DNA of 64,000 nucleotides, taken from assembly GCA_030272155.1 (NCBI GenBank), contig CP126196.1:5084501-5148500 (forward strand). Reading direction: 5' to 3'. Below the pieces are notes generated by a model, which was given only the letters and a program-made list of their open reading frames with translations, was not told the DNA's origin and ran no database searches. The position numbers and the translations under genes were made by a program. The DNA comes from Tetradesmus obliquus (Eukaryota; Chlorophyta; Chlorophyceae; Sphaeropleales; Scenedesmaceae). This document shows positions 40,892-55,231 of the stretch, piece by piece. Position 1 is the stretch's first letter, and every line of letters begins with the position of its first letter.

Positions 40892-42673
40892 CAGGTGCAC
40901 GTGCTGGCGCAGGCTGCGCAGGCGGTGGCTGACGCTGACGGCATCTCCTGTGAGGTGCTGGACCTGCGCACGCTGCTGCCCTGGGACGTGCAGGTGCGTT
41001 TTTTGATTGCAGTTTTGTGTTTTTTGAATGGCAAAGGGCAGGCGAAGGGAGGTGCAGCTGTGGTGTTGTTTTGGTGGTGGCCTGCTGCTGTTGCATGTAC
41101 TGGTGTGTGTCTGGCAGGTTGCGGCATGCCTTGTGACAGCCTCTGCAGCAGCACCTTGTGTGCATGTGCCGTGTTTGCCCGGTTACGCAATGGCAGCGTC
41201 TGATGCTGTGCACGGCGCGATCATGTTTGTGTTGGTGTGCAAGCTGTGACAGCCAGCGCCAACAAGACAGGCCGGCTGCTGGTCAGCCATGAGGCACAAC
41301 GTGCTTGACTGCTAACCTGCTTTTCATGCTGTTGACGTGTGTTACATGCAGGCTGTCACGGCCAGCGTCAACAAAACGGGCCGGCTGCTGGTCAGCCATG
41401 AGGCACAACGTGCTTGACTGCCAACCTGCTTTTCATGCTGTTGACGTGTGTTACATGCAGGCTGTCACAGCCAGCGTCAACAAAACGGGCCGGCTGCTGG
41501 TCAGCCATGAGGCACAACGTGCTTGACTGCTAACCTGCTTTTCATGCTGTTGACGTGTGTTACATGCAGGCTGTGACAGCATGTATCAACAAGACTGGCC
41601 GGCTGCTGGTCAGCCATGAGGCACATCTGGCCCAACTGCTAGCCTCAAGTGCTGACCTTATGTGCTGTTGATGCTGTTGACGTTGTATGTGCAGGCTGTG
41701 ACAGCAAGTGTCAACAAAACGGGCCGGCTGCTGGTCAGCCACGAGGCGCCCCTCAGCAGCGGCTTTGGTGCAGAGCTGGTGGCTGAAGTGAGCCGCCGCT
41801 GCTTCCTGAGGCTGGAGGCACCTCCAGTGCGGGTGAGGGCGATGTTTGATACTATACGTGGCATGCATGCAGGCTAACAACACAGTTTGTTGAGGGAGGG
41901 GGTGCATTTGCTATCAGACGGTATGGGAGGCGCCCCTCAGCAGCGGCTTTGGTGCAGAGCTGGTGGCTGAAGTGAGCCGGCGCTGCTTCCTGCGGCTTGA
42001 CGCACCACCAGTGCGGGTGAGAGGGCAGTGTGCAAGTGTGTGCATGATTGGGATGAGCGCAATGCAGTGTGCCTGTGGTGTAGACCTGGTGGCTGAAGTG
42101 AGCCGGCGCTGCTTCCTGCGGCTTGAAGCACCACCAGTGCGGGTGAGAGGGCGGAGTGTTCTGTATGCGCTGACAGAGAAGTGGCATATGACATTGCATA
42201 CCGGGGCGTGCATGTGGGCTACCACCACAGTTGTTGACAGAGCTAGGGATTGCAATTGGTATGGGATGGTATCGGAGGCGCCCCTCAGCAGCGGCTTTGG
42301 CGCGGTGCTGGTGGCGGAGGTCAGCCGGCGCTGCTTCCTCCGGCTGGAGGCTCCGCCAGTGCGGGTGAGGGCTCTCCGCTGGCTGCTGTGTCTGCTGCAT
42401 TGTGTTGTCTCTGTTGCATGCATTCTGAGCTGCTGCACTGCGGATGTGCGGCGCAGATGAATGCTAGCCGCTGCTGCAGCGCTGTTACAACAGCGCTTAT
42501 TGTGCCTCCTGTGCTGCTGCATGCTTTATCTTCTTCTGCTGCTGCTGCTGCTGCTGCTGCCAGGTGTGCGGTGCGGACACGCCCTTCCAGCTGCTGCGTG
42601 CTTTGCAACAGCTCTCAACACCTCTGCTGCATAGTGTCTTTGCTGCCTGCTGTTCTTATGCTGTGTGTTGCGC

Positions 42674-42713
<40 letters not shown>

Positions 42714-42814
42714 TGTGCGGTTCAGACACGCCCTTCCCGCTGGTCTTCGAGCCGCTGTACCTGCCGGGCGTGGAGCGAGTGGTAGATGCCATCCGCGCAA
42801 CCGTGCGCTTCTGA
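37381..42814 (+). CDS. BCKDHB: branched-chain 2-oxoacid dehydrogenase E1 beta subunit (10 exons, 414 aa)
   Basis: Exons: 37381-37718, 38158-38266, 38696-38817, 39383-39438, 39668-39775, 40015-40075, 40396-40507, 40895-40993, 41695-41832, 42713-42814 (TGA). They sum to 415 codons in consistent phase. With E1 alpha it decarboxylates the 2-oxoacids of Val, Leu and Ile in mitochondria. The start ([20 protein letters not shown]) fits a presequence, followed by a Gln-rich linker. Family motifs are [86 protein letters not shown] and the C-terminal [15 protein letters not shown]. The exon at 41695 has a rival cluster of partial copies. Four of the introns end in long CTG runs directly at the acceptor. 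Confidence 0.93.
38371..38403 (+). repeat. echo of the BCKDHB exon 2 end
   Basis: CTGCTTCAACACGCCGCTGT and GAGCAG repeat the real exon end at 38240-38266 (CFNTPLCEQ), followed by GTTTGC instead of GTGCGC. Confidence 0.85.
38864..38922. repeat. perfect 18-bp inverted repeat (hairpin) in BCKDHB intron 3
   Basis: The arm TTGGTTGGACTCTGTGAA at 38864-38881 pairs perfectly with 38905-38922 across a 23-nt loop. The right arm abuts AAGTGCAG/GTGGGC, an echo of the exon 3 donor (AAGTACAG/GTGGGA), and about 110 bp separate the donor copies. Another exon 3 end echo lies at 38994-39028 with donor GTGCGT. Confidence 0.9.
40600..40625 (+). repeat. echo of the BCKDHB exon 7 end
   Basis: ACACTCATCGGCTGGGGTGC then ACAG/GTGTGG repeats the real exon end at 40483-40507 (TLIGWGAQ, donor GTGGGT), about 118 bp downstream. 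Confidence 0.85.
41243..41694 (+). repeat. four 109-bp tandem copies before the BCKDHB exon 9
   Basis: Units start at 41243, 41352, 41461 and 41570, spaced exactly 109 bp. Each repeats the acceptor (ATGCAG in most) and codons [18 protein letters not shown], then CACAACGTGCTTGA in place of the exon body. Read as exons they hit TGA after SHEAQRA. The real exon follows at 41695. The fourth unit is more diverged ([12 protein letters not shown]). Confidence 0.95.
41927..42366 (+). repeat. three echoes of the BCKDHB exon 9 end
   Basis: Segments ending at 42016, 42142 and 42364 repeat [19 protein letters not shown] and a GTGAGA or GTGAGG donor. The first and third begin further back (APLSSGFGA). 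Frame is intact in all three. The flanking intron (GCATGCATG..GGCTAACAACACAGTT) is partly duplicated too. Confidence 0.92.
42564..42600 (+). repeat. echo of the BCKDHB last-exon start
   Basis: After a CTG run and CCAG, codons [11 protein letters not shown] repeat the start of the last exon ([11 protein letters not shown] at 42713). The following intron, with CTG run and CCAG, is also duplicated, giving a unit of about 149 bp. Confidence 0.88.
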
Positions 42815-44380
42815 GTTTGTACAATGTGCTCCTCAGTTAGTGGCTCGGCGCAGCAGCTGGAGCTGCAGCTTTCCAGGCCTTTGCATGTAGACTATGCTAT
42901 GTACACCACTCCTTGGCTTTGTATCATAAGGTTGACAGGGTTGATGACTACGCAAGTGATGAGGGTAAAGCGTTGGCACATGTAAGGTGCTCTGCTGATC
43001 GTGCTGAAGCCGGCTGACAGCTGGTATCCCTTGGCATTGCAGGATTCCTTCACTGTATGTCTAAGATCTACGGCGTGTACGGCAGCAGCTGTGTTCGGTC
43101 GCAGCTGTGGGAAAGTGGCTAAGACCAGCAGGGCCCGCAATGTATTCTTGGCGCCACCTTGAGGTCTTGTTTGTGCATTGGTGGCGCGGCCGTGAGGGTT
43201 TTATTACCTGTCGTCTCGCTATACAATACACAGAGCTCACTGTCAATAGCCTCAACCATTGTGTGCTGAGAGGCACAAGGTCTTCACCCAACTCACCATC
43301 GTGTCGACTTATCACAGCAAGGGTTTGTCTGTGCTGGCAAGTTGCATGTGCTGGCAACACTGTGCACCCACTGCTGGCGGCAGTGGCTGCTGCCGGCGCC
43401 GTTGCGGTGGTTGACATTGTCTGCAATGACGGCTCGCCAGCGCCCTTGCATGTGGGGCCCTTGTCTGTTTTGAACACCAGACTCCTTGAAGACAACCTTG
43501 AAGAGCGAGAGCCGGATCCCGCTTTTTTAGGATCTCGCTCTTCAAGTACTACTACCAGTAAGATCCTTCTGGCTGGAGCCCTTGCTTGCGCAACACAGTG
43601 CATGCACGTGATGGTGTTGCTGGCATTCTGGTGCATGTACAGCTCAGTGGGAGCTGCTGTGGCAGCAACCTGACGGTTGCAGCCATTATGGGTAACATGA
43701 TGATGGTGATGGTTGCAGCCATTGTACATCATGATGTTACCCATCAAGCCATAGCATCAACGCCATCGGCCCGTGCCCCATTGCCAAGTTACCAAGTTAC
43801 AAGTGGGCTCAGCAGGCCGAGCGGTCATAAGCCTCAAAACCTGGCTAGGTCCATGGACCCTTGAAACAGATTAACTTCTTTCACAAAGCAAGTTTCATAA
43901 AGCAACTTTCTCAAAGCTGTGAATAAGGCTGCGTCCAAACAGTAGTTGATTCAAACACACCATACTATTAGTAATGAGTAGTGCGCTACAGCAAGCCCCG
44001 CAACCCACACGTCGTGTGTGTACAGTAAGCCCCGCAGAAGTGTGAAGCAAAGTGAGCGCAGTGTTTCAGCGCTAAAAGGCACGGCTGCAGGCGAAAAGCT
44101 ACTTCTATCATTGGACGTGCACTTTGTAACTCAGCATGCACCAACAATCAGCTGCCCACAGCAACCCCGCATGCAAAGTGCTTGCTGCATCCTGTCAAAC
44201 TGCAGCGCGCTGCCGCTTGATGCTGCAGCATACAGGGGCAATCATGGTGCACACACAGCACCACCTGCAATAAGCGCACTTGCAAGACACCCTATAAACA
44301 CTCCATGCCATGCAAAGCGCAGTTGCTGTCCAAGCGAACCCCTGACTGATGCGCAGCGCTGCACCAATTGCCAAACCGCA
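42815..44380. other. convergent intergenic region with hairpins
   Basis: This region lies between the 3' ends of BCKDHB (plus) and LTO1 (minus). TGTAA, the usual algal polyadenylation signal, occurs at 42981-42985 for BCKDHB. A perfect 14-bp inverted repeat (CTTGAAGAGCGAGA) pairs 43497-43510 with 43533-43546. An 18-bp inverted repeat with one mismatch (ATGGGTAACATSATGATG) pairs 43688-43705 with 43727-43744. I see no coding gene. Confidence 0.55.
43718..43772. repeat. dispersed repeat, copy A (partner at 60670-60733)
   Basis: TTACCCATCAAGC, then ATAGCATCAACGCCATCG, is shared with 60685-60731, where a palindromic TATCATAGCTATGATA-type insert lies in the middle. The preceding TTGTRCWTCATS is also similar. 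This may be the end of a non-autonomous mobile element. Confidence 0.6.
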
Positions 44381-44720
44381 CTAGAAAGCCAGTGATACCG
44401 GCTGCTGCCCACCGCTAGCTGCTGCTGCACCACTGCTGCTGCCGCTGCCGCTGCCGCCGGCTGCGCTGCTGCTGCTGCTGCTGCTGCCGTAGTCTGCCGC
44501 ACTGAGCCCCAGCCCTGCCAGCACTGTCTTGTACTTGCCCCGTAGCTGCTCCAACAACTCATGCAGCTCCTCATCCTAGCAGCAGCAGCAGCAGCAGCAG
44601 CAGCGGCAGCAGCAGCAGGAACGCAGTTGGTTGGTGCAATCTGTCTATGTCAGCCCCAGCCCTGCCAGCACTGTCTTGTATTTGCCCCGCAGCTGCTCCA
44701 ACAACTCGTGCAGCTCCTCA

Positions 44721-44784
<64 letters not shown>

Positions 44785-45043
44785 GGCAGCAGGAAGGCAG
44801 TTGGTTAGTGCAATCTGTCTGTGTCAGCCCTAGCCCTGCCAGCACTGTCTTGTACTTGCCCCGTAGCTGCTCCAACAACTCGTGCAGCGCCTCATCCTAG
44901 CAGCAGCAGCAGCAGCAGCAGGGGCAGCAGGAAGGCAGTTGGTTGGTGCAATCTGTTTATGTCAGCCCCAGCCCTGCCAGCACTGTCTTGTACTTGCCCC
45001 GCAGCTGCTCCAACAACTCGTGCAGCTCCTCGTCCTGCAACCA

Positions 45044-45114
<71 letters not shown>

Positions 45115-45978
45115 TAATGTTGGCATGTACACCAGTAGCTCAAGCAGCTCCTCATCCAGCAGCCAGGCCAGCAGCAACCACCATTTACCAGGTACGCATA
45201 GCATTGTTGTGGCAAAGCGCTCAAACAGGGCCCAGCGCTTCCCCCGAGCATTGCTTGCTGTCCTGATTGGCAGACAGCGTTGGTTTCGAATCATGTGCCT
45301 GGCGTTCTGTATACTCCACTGCATACAACGCTTTCTCATGCTATGTCCCTCGTCTGTCTAGTAGTAAACTGAACGCAGAGCGGCTGACCTGCAAAGGCAC
45401 GCGAACTGTGCCACACAACTAGGTCACAGCAGCAGCGACAATGCATGTGCCTGCAGTTGCTGCTCAGTTCCAAGCTACCCTTCCCGTACTGTGACCCACC
45501 TGCGGCTTATACAGTGGATACTGCAGCAGGCACTCCTCCATTGCTGCTATGCTGCGCTCCAGCTTAGTGGGTATGCTGCCTGGCTGTTGCTGCTGCAGCG
45601 CGCGCCACATGCGCACACAGCCAGCGTAGTGCCCCACCTCCATACCTACAAGCCAGTCAGCAGCAACGCTCTCAGACTCAATATATGAAGAGTTAAAAAC
45701 GATGTTTGCATGCATGCATGGCTGTGGTGCTTGCTGCTGCACCCAGGGCTCACCTATCTCATAGCCCTTCTGCAGCCCTAGAGCCCTGCCCTCTGCCAGG
45801 CCTGTCCGCATGCCATCCCTGCAAACAAAGGCATCAACAGTTCAAAAACGTCAAGTGCCGCTAAAAATCCGCATCCTAAAGCCCGATCGTGCGTAGCAAG
45901 GCACCTTTTGCCATCCCTGGCTCCCTGCTGGATGTGACTCTGCTCAAGCTCAATCGCGGAATCGAAGAGGTCGTCCAT
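44381..45978 (-). CDS. LTO1: LTO1/ORAOV1 (Yae1-domain) homologue (4 exons, 120 or 159 aa)
   Basis: Exons on the minus strand: 45978-45905, 45818-45754, 45645-45500, then one of four alternative terminal exons. All junction phases agree. LTO1 works with YAE1 as the adaptor that helps load the Fe-S cluster onto ABCE1/Rli1. The deca-GX3 motif is present: GARDGKR.DGMRTGLAEGRALGLQKGYEIG..VGHYAGC. FDSAIELEQSHIQQG is the family start. The C-terminal helix DEELHELLEQLRGKYKTVLA matches the family's end. Terminal exon copy 1 (45034-44957) gives 120 aa ending GLGLT. Copy 4 (44575-44381) gives 159 aa ending in a Ser/Gly/Ala tail and SLAF. Which one is used cannot be told here. It is divergent from the TcdA gene, 244 bp start to start. 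Confidence 0.85.
44500..45034 (-). repeat. four tandem LTO1 terminal exons separated by CAG repeats
   Basis: Acceptor plus DE(E/A)LHELLEQLRGKYKTVLAG occurs starting at 45034, at about 44898, at about 44726 and at 44575. Copies 1 and 3 end at LT then TAA or TAG. Copy 2 reads on (LTQTDCTN) into the next spacer. Copy 4 has LSAADYGSSS. Each acceptor is preceded on the minus strand by a (CTG)n run of variable length (longest at 45052-45112 and 44728-44781 on the plus strand as CAG). Confidence 0.93.
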
Positions 45979-46222
45979 GGTTCGGTATGCACAGAACACC
46001 TACAAAGTGATGGTTTAAAGCAGTGTGCGCGCATGCAGGGCGATATCAAGGCACGCTGTGATGTTACCTGCAGGTGACAAGTTCCTGGTGACCTGGAGTC
46101 CCATCCTGCCACGCCAGCGTATAGCAGCATGCATAACTGCACACCAGCACGCTGAAAGTATTTCTAGAGGTAGAAATGGTATGGAGGTGTAGCCTGCTGG
46201 AACTTGTCGTCAGTCGCCCACC

Positions 46223-47599
46223 ATGGCATTGCTTGCACACTCTTCGGGATGTACTTTACGCATGCGCATGACACTGCAGCACCTATATCACATACCGTTA
46301 CACTGCAACTCAAGCTGGAGACGGTGCTGCCACAGCAGTGCAGCCTGCTACAGCAGTGCCAGCAGCAGTGCTGGCACCAGCAGCGCCACAACATCTGCTG
46401 CAGCAGCAGCAACAGATTCCAGCATAGCACAGCTACAGCAACAGAAACAACAACAGCAGCAAGAGCTGCAGCTTCCTGCAGATGATGACTGGCTGCAGCG
46501 TACACGCCTGCTAGTGGGCCAGGAAGGGCTTGACAGGCTAGCAGCCCTGAATGTGCTGCTGGTAGGCCTGGGCGGTGTCGGCAGCTTTGCTGCCGAGCTG
46601 CTGTGCAGAGCTGGCGTAGGCACTATGACCATAGTGGTGAGCTGCTGCTGCTGCTGCTGCTGCTAGGATTGGGCCTGTCATGTGCCAAACAGCAGGCTGC
46701 AACAGTGGATGCTTGCAGGACAGGTTGCGATGCACTTCTGCGCTGCATGCCATGACAGCAAATCAATCAACATGGGTTTGAGCCGCGTGGGCTTCCAAGC
46801 ATTACACAGCTAATGCCAGCAGCCGGCTTACCAGGTAGCTGGAGCAAGAAAAACTTGCAGCAAGCCTGCCTTATTGATGAGTCTTCCTGCCTTTTGCTTG
46901 CAGGATGGCGACAGCGTTGACACCACCAACCGCAACAGGCAGCTGCCAGCGCTGCGCAGCAGCGTAGGCCAGCTCAAAGCAGCAGTGGTAGCGGCGCGCC
47001 TGCGTGACATCAACCCAGACCTCCGCCTGACCGTGAAGCAGCAGTTCCTTGACCCACTGGCAGCAGCGGCGCTGGTGCAGGAGCAAACCTATGACTATGT
47101 AATAGACTGCATTGACAGCATTGCCCCAAAGCAGGCGCTGCTGCTGGCAGGGCATGCAGCAGGAGCTCATGTTATCAGCAGCATGGGTGCTGGCGGCCGA
47201 TTAGACCCCAGCAAGGTGCGGCTAGCTGACCTCAGCGAGACATATAATGACGCGTTTGCAGCTGTGGTACGGAAAGGGATGCGCAAGGCTGGCGTGAGCA
47301 GCGGCATCACAGTGGTGTTTAGTGATGAGCTGGCAAAACCCGCCAGCCTGGCGCTGACTCAGCAGCAGTACAAGAAGAGTTACTTTGGCACTAGCAGCTA
47401 CATCCCCGGCCTGTTTGGGTTGTATATTGCCAGTCATGTGATACGGAGGACAGTAGAGGAGGGCTACAAGGTGCCGCCTGTAGTGATGCCGGGCAGCATT
47501 GGCAAGCAGAAAAGCAGCAGCAGCAGCAGCAGCAGTACGGGCAAGGGCAGTAAGAAGAGCAGCAGGAGCAAGAAGATAGGCAACATCATTAGTGTCAGC

Positions 47600-47648
<49 letters not shown>

Positions 47649-47830
47649 TTGATGCCAATATGCCGCCAGTGCAGCTGCTGCAGCAGCAGCAGTCTGTTCC
47701 TGCAGCGCTTGAGCCGGGTACCCCACGAAAAGCAGCACCTAACAGGAGTGGTGCTGGTAGAGCAGATGTGCTGCGCAGCTTTGACCAGGCACAAGGGCAA
47801 GGCATGGGTTACGATGGAGGCGGCATTTGA
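46223..47830 (+). CDS. tRNA threonylcarbamoyladenosine dehydratase, TcdA/Tcd type (2 exons, 446 aa)
   Basis: Exons: 46223-46636 (donor GTGAGC) and 46904-47830 (TGA), joined in phase 0. This E1-like ATP-dependent enzyme cyclises t6A37 to ct6A in tRNAs for ANN codons. RTRLLVGQEGLDRL followed by VLLVGLGGVGSFAAELLCRA is the nucleotide-binding start. DGDSVDTTNRNRQLPA, then VIDCIDSIAPKQALL, ISSMGAGGRLDPSKV and YIPGLFGLYIASHVIR are TcdA-family signatures that separate it from ubiquitin E1s. About 80 N-terminal residues (Arg, Ser and His early, then Ser/Ala/Gln) fit a mitochondrial signal, as for yeast Tcd proteins. The C-terminal tail has a Lys/Ser block and two Ser runs from CAG repeats. The exact ATG is the first in frame and is not certain. 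Confidence 0.9.
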
Positions 47831-48784
47831 CTGTCCGCAGCTGCTGTCTGGTGCGTATTGGTGGCATGCGGCTCCTGGCAGCGGCTTGCAGCACAATCTT
47901 GGAAAGGATCACGTTATGCTTCAAGCCCCCAAGCTTGCGGCTGCGGCAGCGTTGTATGTGTACAGCTTTAATATTGTTTTACCCTGCTCGACTGTGTGTA
48001 TGAGGCACTGTCAGCGCGGGACACAGCAAGAGCAGCACCCAGGCTGCCAGCGACACCATTTGTGCTGGACAAGGCACGTCAGCGCTGCATCAACATACCG
48101 CCTTGATTGATATTGAGAGGTTTCTGCACGCATTGCCGAGCGTACTGCACTTTCCCATGGAAGGCCATGGCAACTCAAACTGCCCTTCAGAGCTGGAGAC
48201 AGATCACTGGGCCACCCAACCAGGGCACTGCAGTGCAGCGAATTGATGGGCAATGTGTCTCAACCATCAAATTAGCACTGGTGCTTAGCACTGCTGAGCA
48301 TTGGGGTTCGGAGGACTCATCTCGGTTTCAACTGCGGGTGACAACATAAGTTGCGGTGCAGGGTGACACCCCCCTACCACTATGTTTGCGCTGCAGCTAA
48401 GTTGTATAGCATGTACAGACCTGTATATTCGTTTAGTTGCGCCTAGATTCTGTGATTTGTCGCCTGTATTCCTAATGAGACGCTCACAGCAAGCAGCCGC
48501 AAGAGCTGCCAGTAAGCACTATTACTTGTAACGTGTACCCCTTCAAAGGTAATTAAATAGAGTAATGTGGCTCCAACAGCTTCCTGTACCTCTGTGGTAG
48601 TGGCACAGCTTGTGGCGCGAGTTTTCGCGGGCAGCTCGAAGCAGTAGCTCTGCTTGCCGGGCGCGCTGCAGAGAGCTGCAAGGAGGCATATTTGACCATA
48701 CAGAGCTCCTGGCTCGCAGCTTAGCTAGCAGCAAGTGGGTTACAGCTGCTTGCAACCACCAAGCAGCAGAGCAGGGAAGCAGCC
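47831..48784. other. intergenic, no gene seen
   Basis: This is the 3' region of the TcdA gene (TGTAA at 48528-48532) and upstream region of the kinase gene. I recognise no motifs or repeats. Confidence 0.4.
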
Positions 48785-52690
<3,906 letters not shown>

Positions 52691-55231
52691 GGGGGTACTG
52701 AGTTGGGTTGGATCTCCGCGGTTCTGTGAAGGCGATTGTGAGTCGTCAAAAGGTATCTATGGCAGCGCTTCTGTGCGCATACATGTACAAGCAGTGTACA
52801 CTGCTTGCGGGGTTGCTGGGTTGTATGCTGCTGTGTTAACAACAGTGGCTGGATTTCAGCTGCCAGCTGGGGAGCTGACACGTGCTGCAGCTGGTGTGTA
52901 GCTGTCATGCTGGATGTCGGCCAGAGGGGTTGCTGCGGTTGTGGTGGGACATTTCAGGGTTGTGCCCTGGCAGGCCAAACCATGGCCCTGCCCAGCAAGG
53001 GGGGGACTGACTGACTGACTGACTGACTGGAGAGTGGGTGACCTGTTGACGGCACAATCAGGCAGGGTTACTGTCACTCGATGTATGGGTGATTCAGCAT
53101 TGACGTGAACGTGACATGCGCCTGACGCTGCTGGCTGCAGCCTGGCTCGTTCTACACGCTACTACTACGCATGAGGTGATAAAGATGCGACTCTGTCTTG
53201 GTGGTAAGATGACTGACTTGTGGTTTGGCTGATGCACGCGCCATGACATGGTACAGTACTAGTGCAGGGTCCTGCCTGCAATGGTAGAGACTGGGCTCCA
53301 GTGTTGTGCAGTGCGTGAAGAGCACAGCAACTTGAGTGTTGAGGCTGCTCCCTGTCTGTTGCCCAGCCCAGCCACACTGTGGCAGCGTCAGCACTTTAAG
53401 CAGCTGCTGGCGGGCAAGCAGTGTTGAGCGCCCCTTCCGCACGCAAGCAATGCACGGGCGATGGTGCACCCACGCGCTGCGCTGCTTTGCAATGTTTCAC
53501 GCCCGGACATCTTTATTGCTGTCTGGCACAGCATGCCTGTGCGCACGGCGATTGTGAGAGCTGATGACATGTTCTATTGTGAAGCTTCTACAAATTTAAG
53601 CTCGTTGTGTGGCATTGCATGGGCATGCTGGATGTCCAGTGCTGCTGCGGAATACCAATAATTCAGTAACAGAGGCTCGCTGATGTTGGTGCCATCACAG
53701 CCGCGTTGTTAGCCAGCAGATGTGCCCGGCAGCGCCTGGTGAGGCTGCGGGTACCTGTAATGCTTGCACGTGTGCTGCGTGCGTGGCAACAAGCTGCCAA
53801 GATGGGCTTGCCGCGCGCCGGGCTTGCGCTTGTGATGCCAAGCCCTGGCTGTGTGGCTGGCCTGCCGCATGCGTGCGCCATCCTACAGGTCAGCGTGTAT
53901 TGCTTAGATGTCTGTTACATCGCGACTGTTGAAGTTGCCCGATGATGGTGCCTTTGTGGCTGTGCACTGGCTGCAGTGCGCCTTGTGGCCTGCAGTGTGC
54001 AGCGCAGGCTGGCGCCGTCCCCTTGGGTTCAGCTGCCAGCTGGCATTGTTATTTTCACAAAAATCTCTTGCTGGCATCATGGCTGTGGCCAGCGGGAAAA
54101 CCATATGCTGTGATGACCAAGAGCAGCACTGTTGCAAGGCCAGTGCACTAACGTCACTGGTGCCGTGATGCCGTGTGTTGTGTGCTGGTCTTCTTGCTGC
54201 ATGATAATGATGTCGTGATCGCATGATGATGATAATGCCATGATGTTATTATGATGTGGCCATGGTCAGGTGTAGGCCCTCGTCAACAAGTCCGAGCGGG
54301 CCATTGCAGCTGCCAGCTGTGTGATTGGAGCCTGTGCCGCAAAAGCAGCCAAGTAATCTTTGGAGGCCGCAGTGTCCCTCAAGAAGTGACCCGTTGGGTG
54401 CCAAGGGCTGGCCCACCAGGCGAGGCAGCGTCCAGCATGGTTTGGGCAGCCAATGCAAAGTCCGTTGAAGTAGAGATTGCAGCCTGCCCAAAAATAAAAA
54501 TCCTGCCAGCCACTGTGACAGTGTTGTATCACAGATGGCGCAGATGTATGTGACGGGTTGGCATGCATGCATGCATGCATGCATTTGTTTCTATGGGCAT
54601 GGGCAAAATTTGTTTCCTGTGGGCTTGGTCAACTGGTCAACGTAGGGCTGGTCCACACTGTGACAATGTGGATGAGAGGCTTGCGTCCTGGACACCACGG
54701 TGTGCCCATACAGAACATCGTAGTTTAATAAGTTGAAAACTGATAACTTCTGTACCTACGAACATACGGGTCCACTACAGTTTGACCGTCACGGTGGTTC
54801 GGGGGTTTGAGGGTGTTGGTGCGGTTCTGAGTGCTTCATGAAGCAGTGCTTCTGTCGAGGGACGGCAGATGTGTATTGCACTGATACACGAAATAGTCTG
54901 ATCTGGCGTGCTTTGCTGTCTCTTCCAGCAATTGCAATCTCTACTTCAACGAACTTTGCATTCAACTGCGGACGCACTTCCAGGTGATGCTTTGTTGAAA
55001 GACGTCACGCGCAATCATGTAATAGTCGACTAGCTTGCACCAATGTCATGCCTCATGTGCACATTTTGAATTTGCTGCTATGAGGCGAGCCGATGCAGCA
55101 GCTTACACCGCGTCGCGCACCCGCGACTACACCCAAATCCACTGTACTTGCTGTTTCTGTGTTTCGTTCACACGCAATAGGGACAACAGGAGCAGCAGGA
55201 GCTGGATCAGCCACATAACCACCACTGCGCA
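52691..55231. other. 2.5 kb without a supported gene
   Basis: A plus-strand open stretch at about 53668-53891 (ALLASRCARQRLVRLRVPVM) ends at a possible ACAG/GTCAGC donor and reads like an old exon, but I cannot name a family. Simple repeats: CTGA at 53008-53028, GCATGCAT at 54562-54585, and ATGATGATAAT-type at 54200-54255. Confidence 0.4.

Noticed and set aside
41243-41640. CRISPR-like regular repeats
   Set aside because: The 109-bp units are contiguous copies of an exon border in a nuclear gene, not short repeats with unique spacers.
53668-54350. Ligand-binding receptor exon or other named family
   Set aside because: There is only a vague helix-like similarity, with no diagnostic motif and no partner exons. 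I report it as unassigned.
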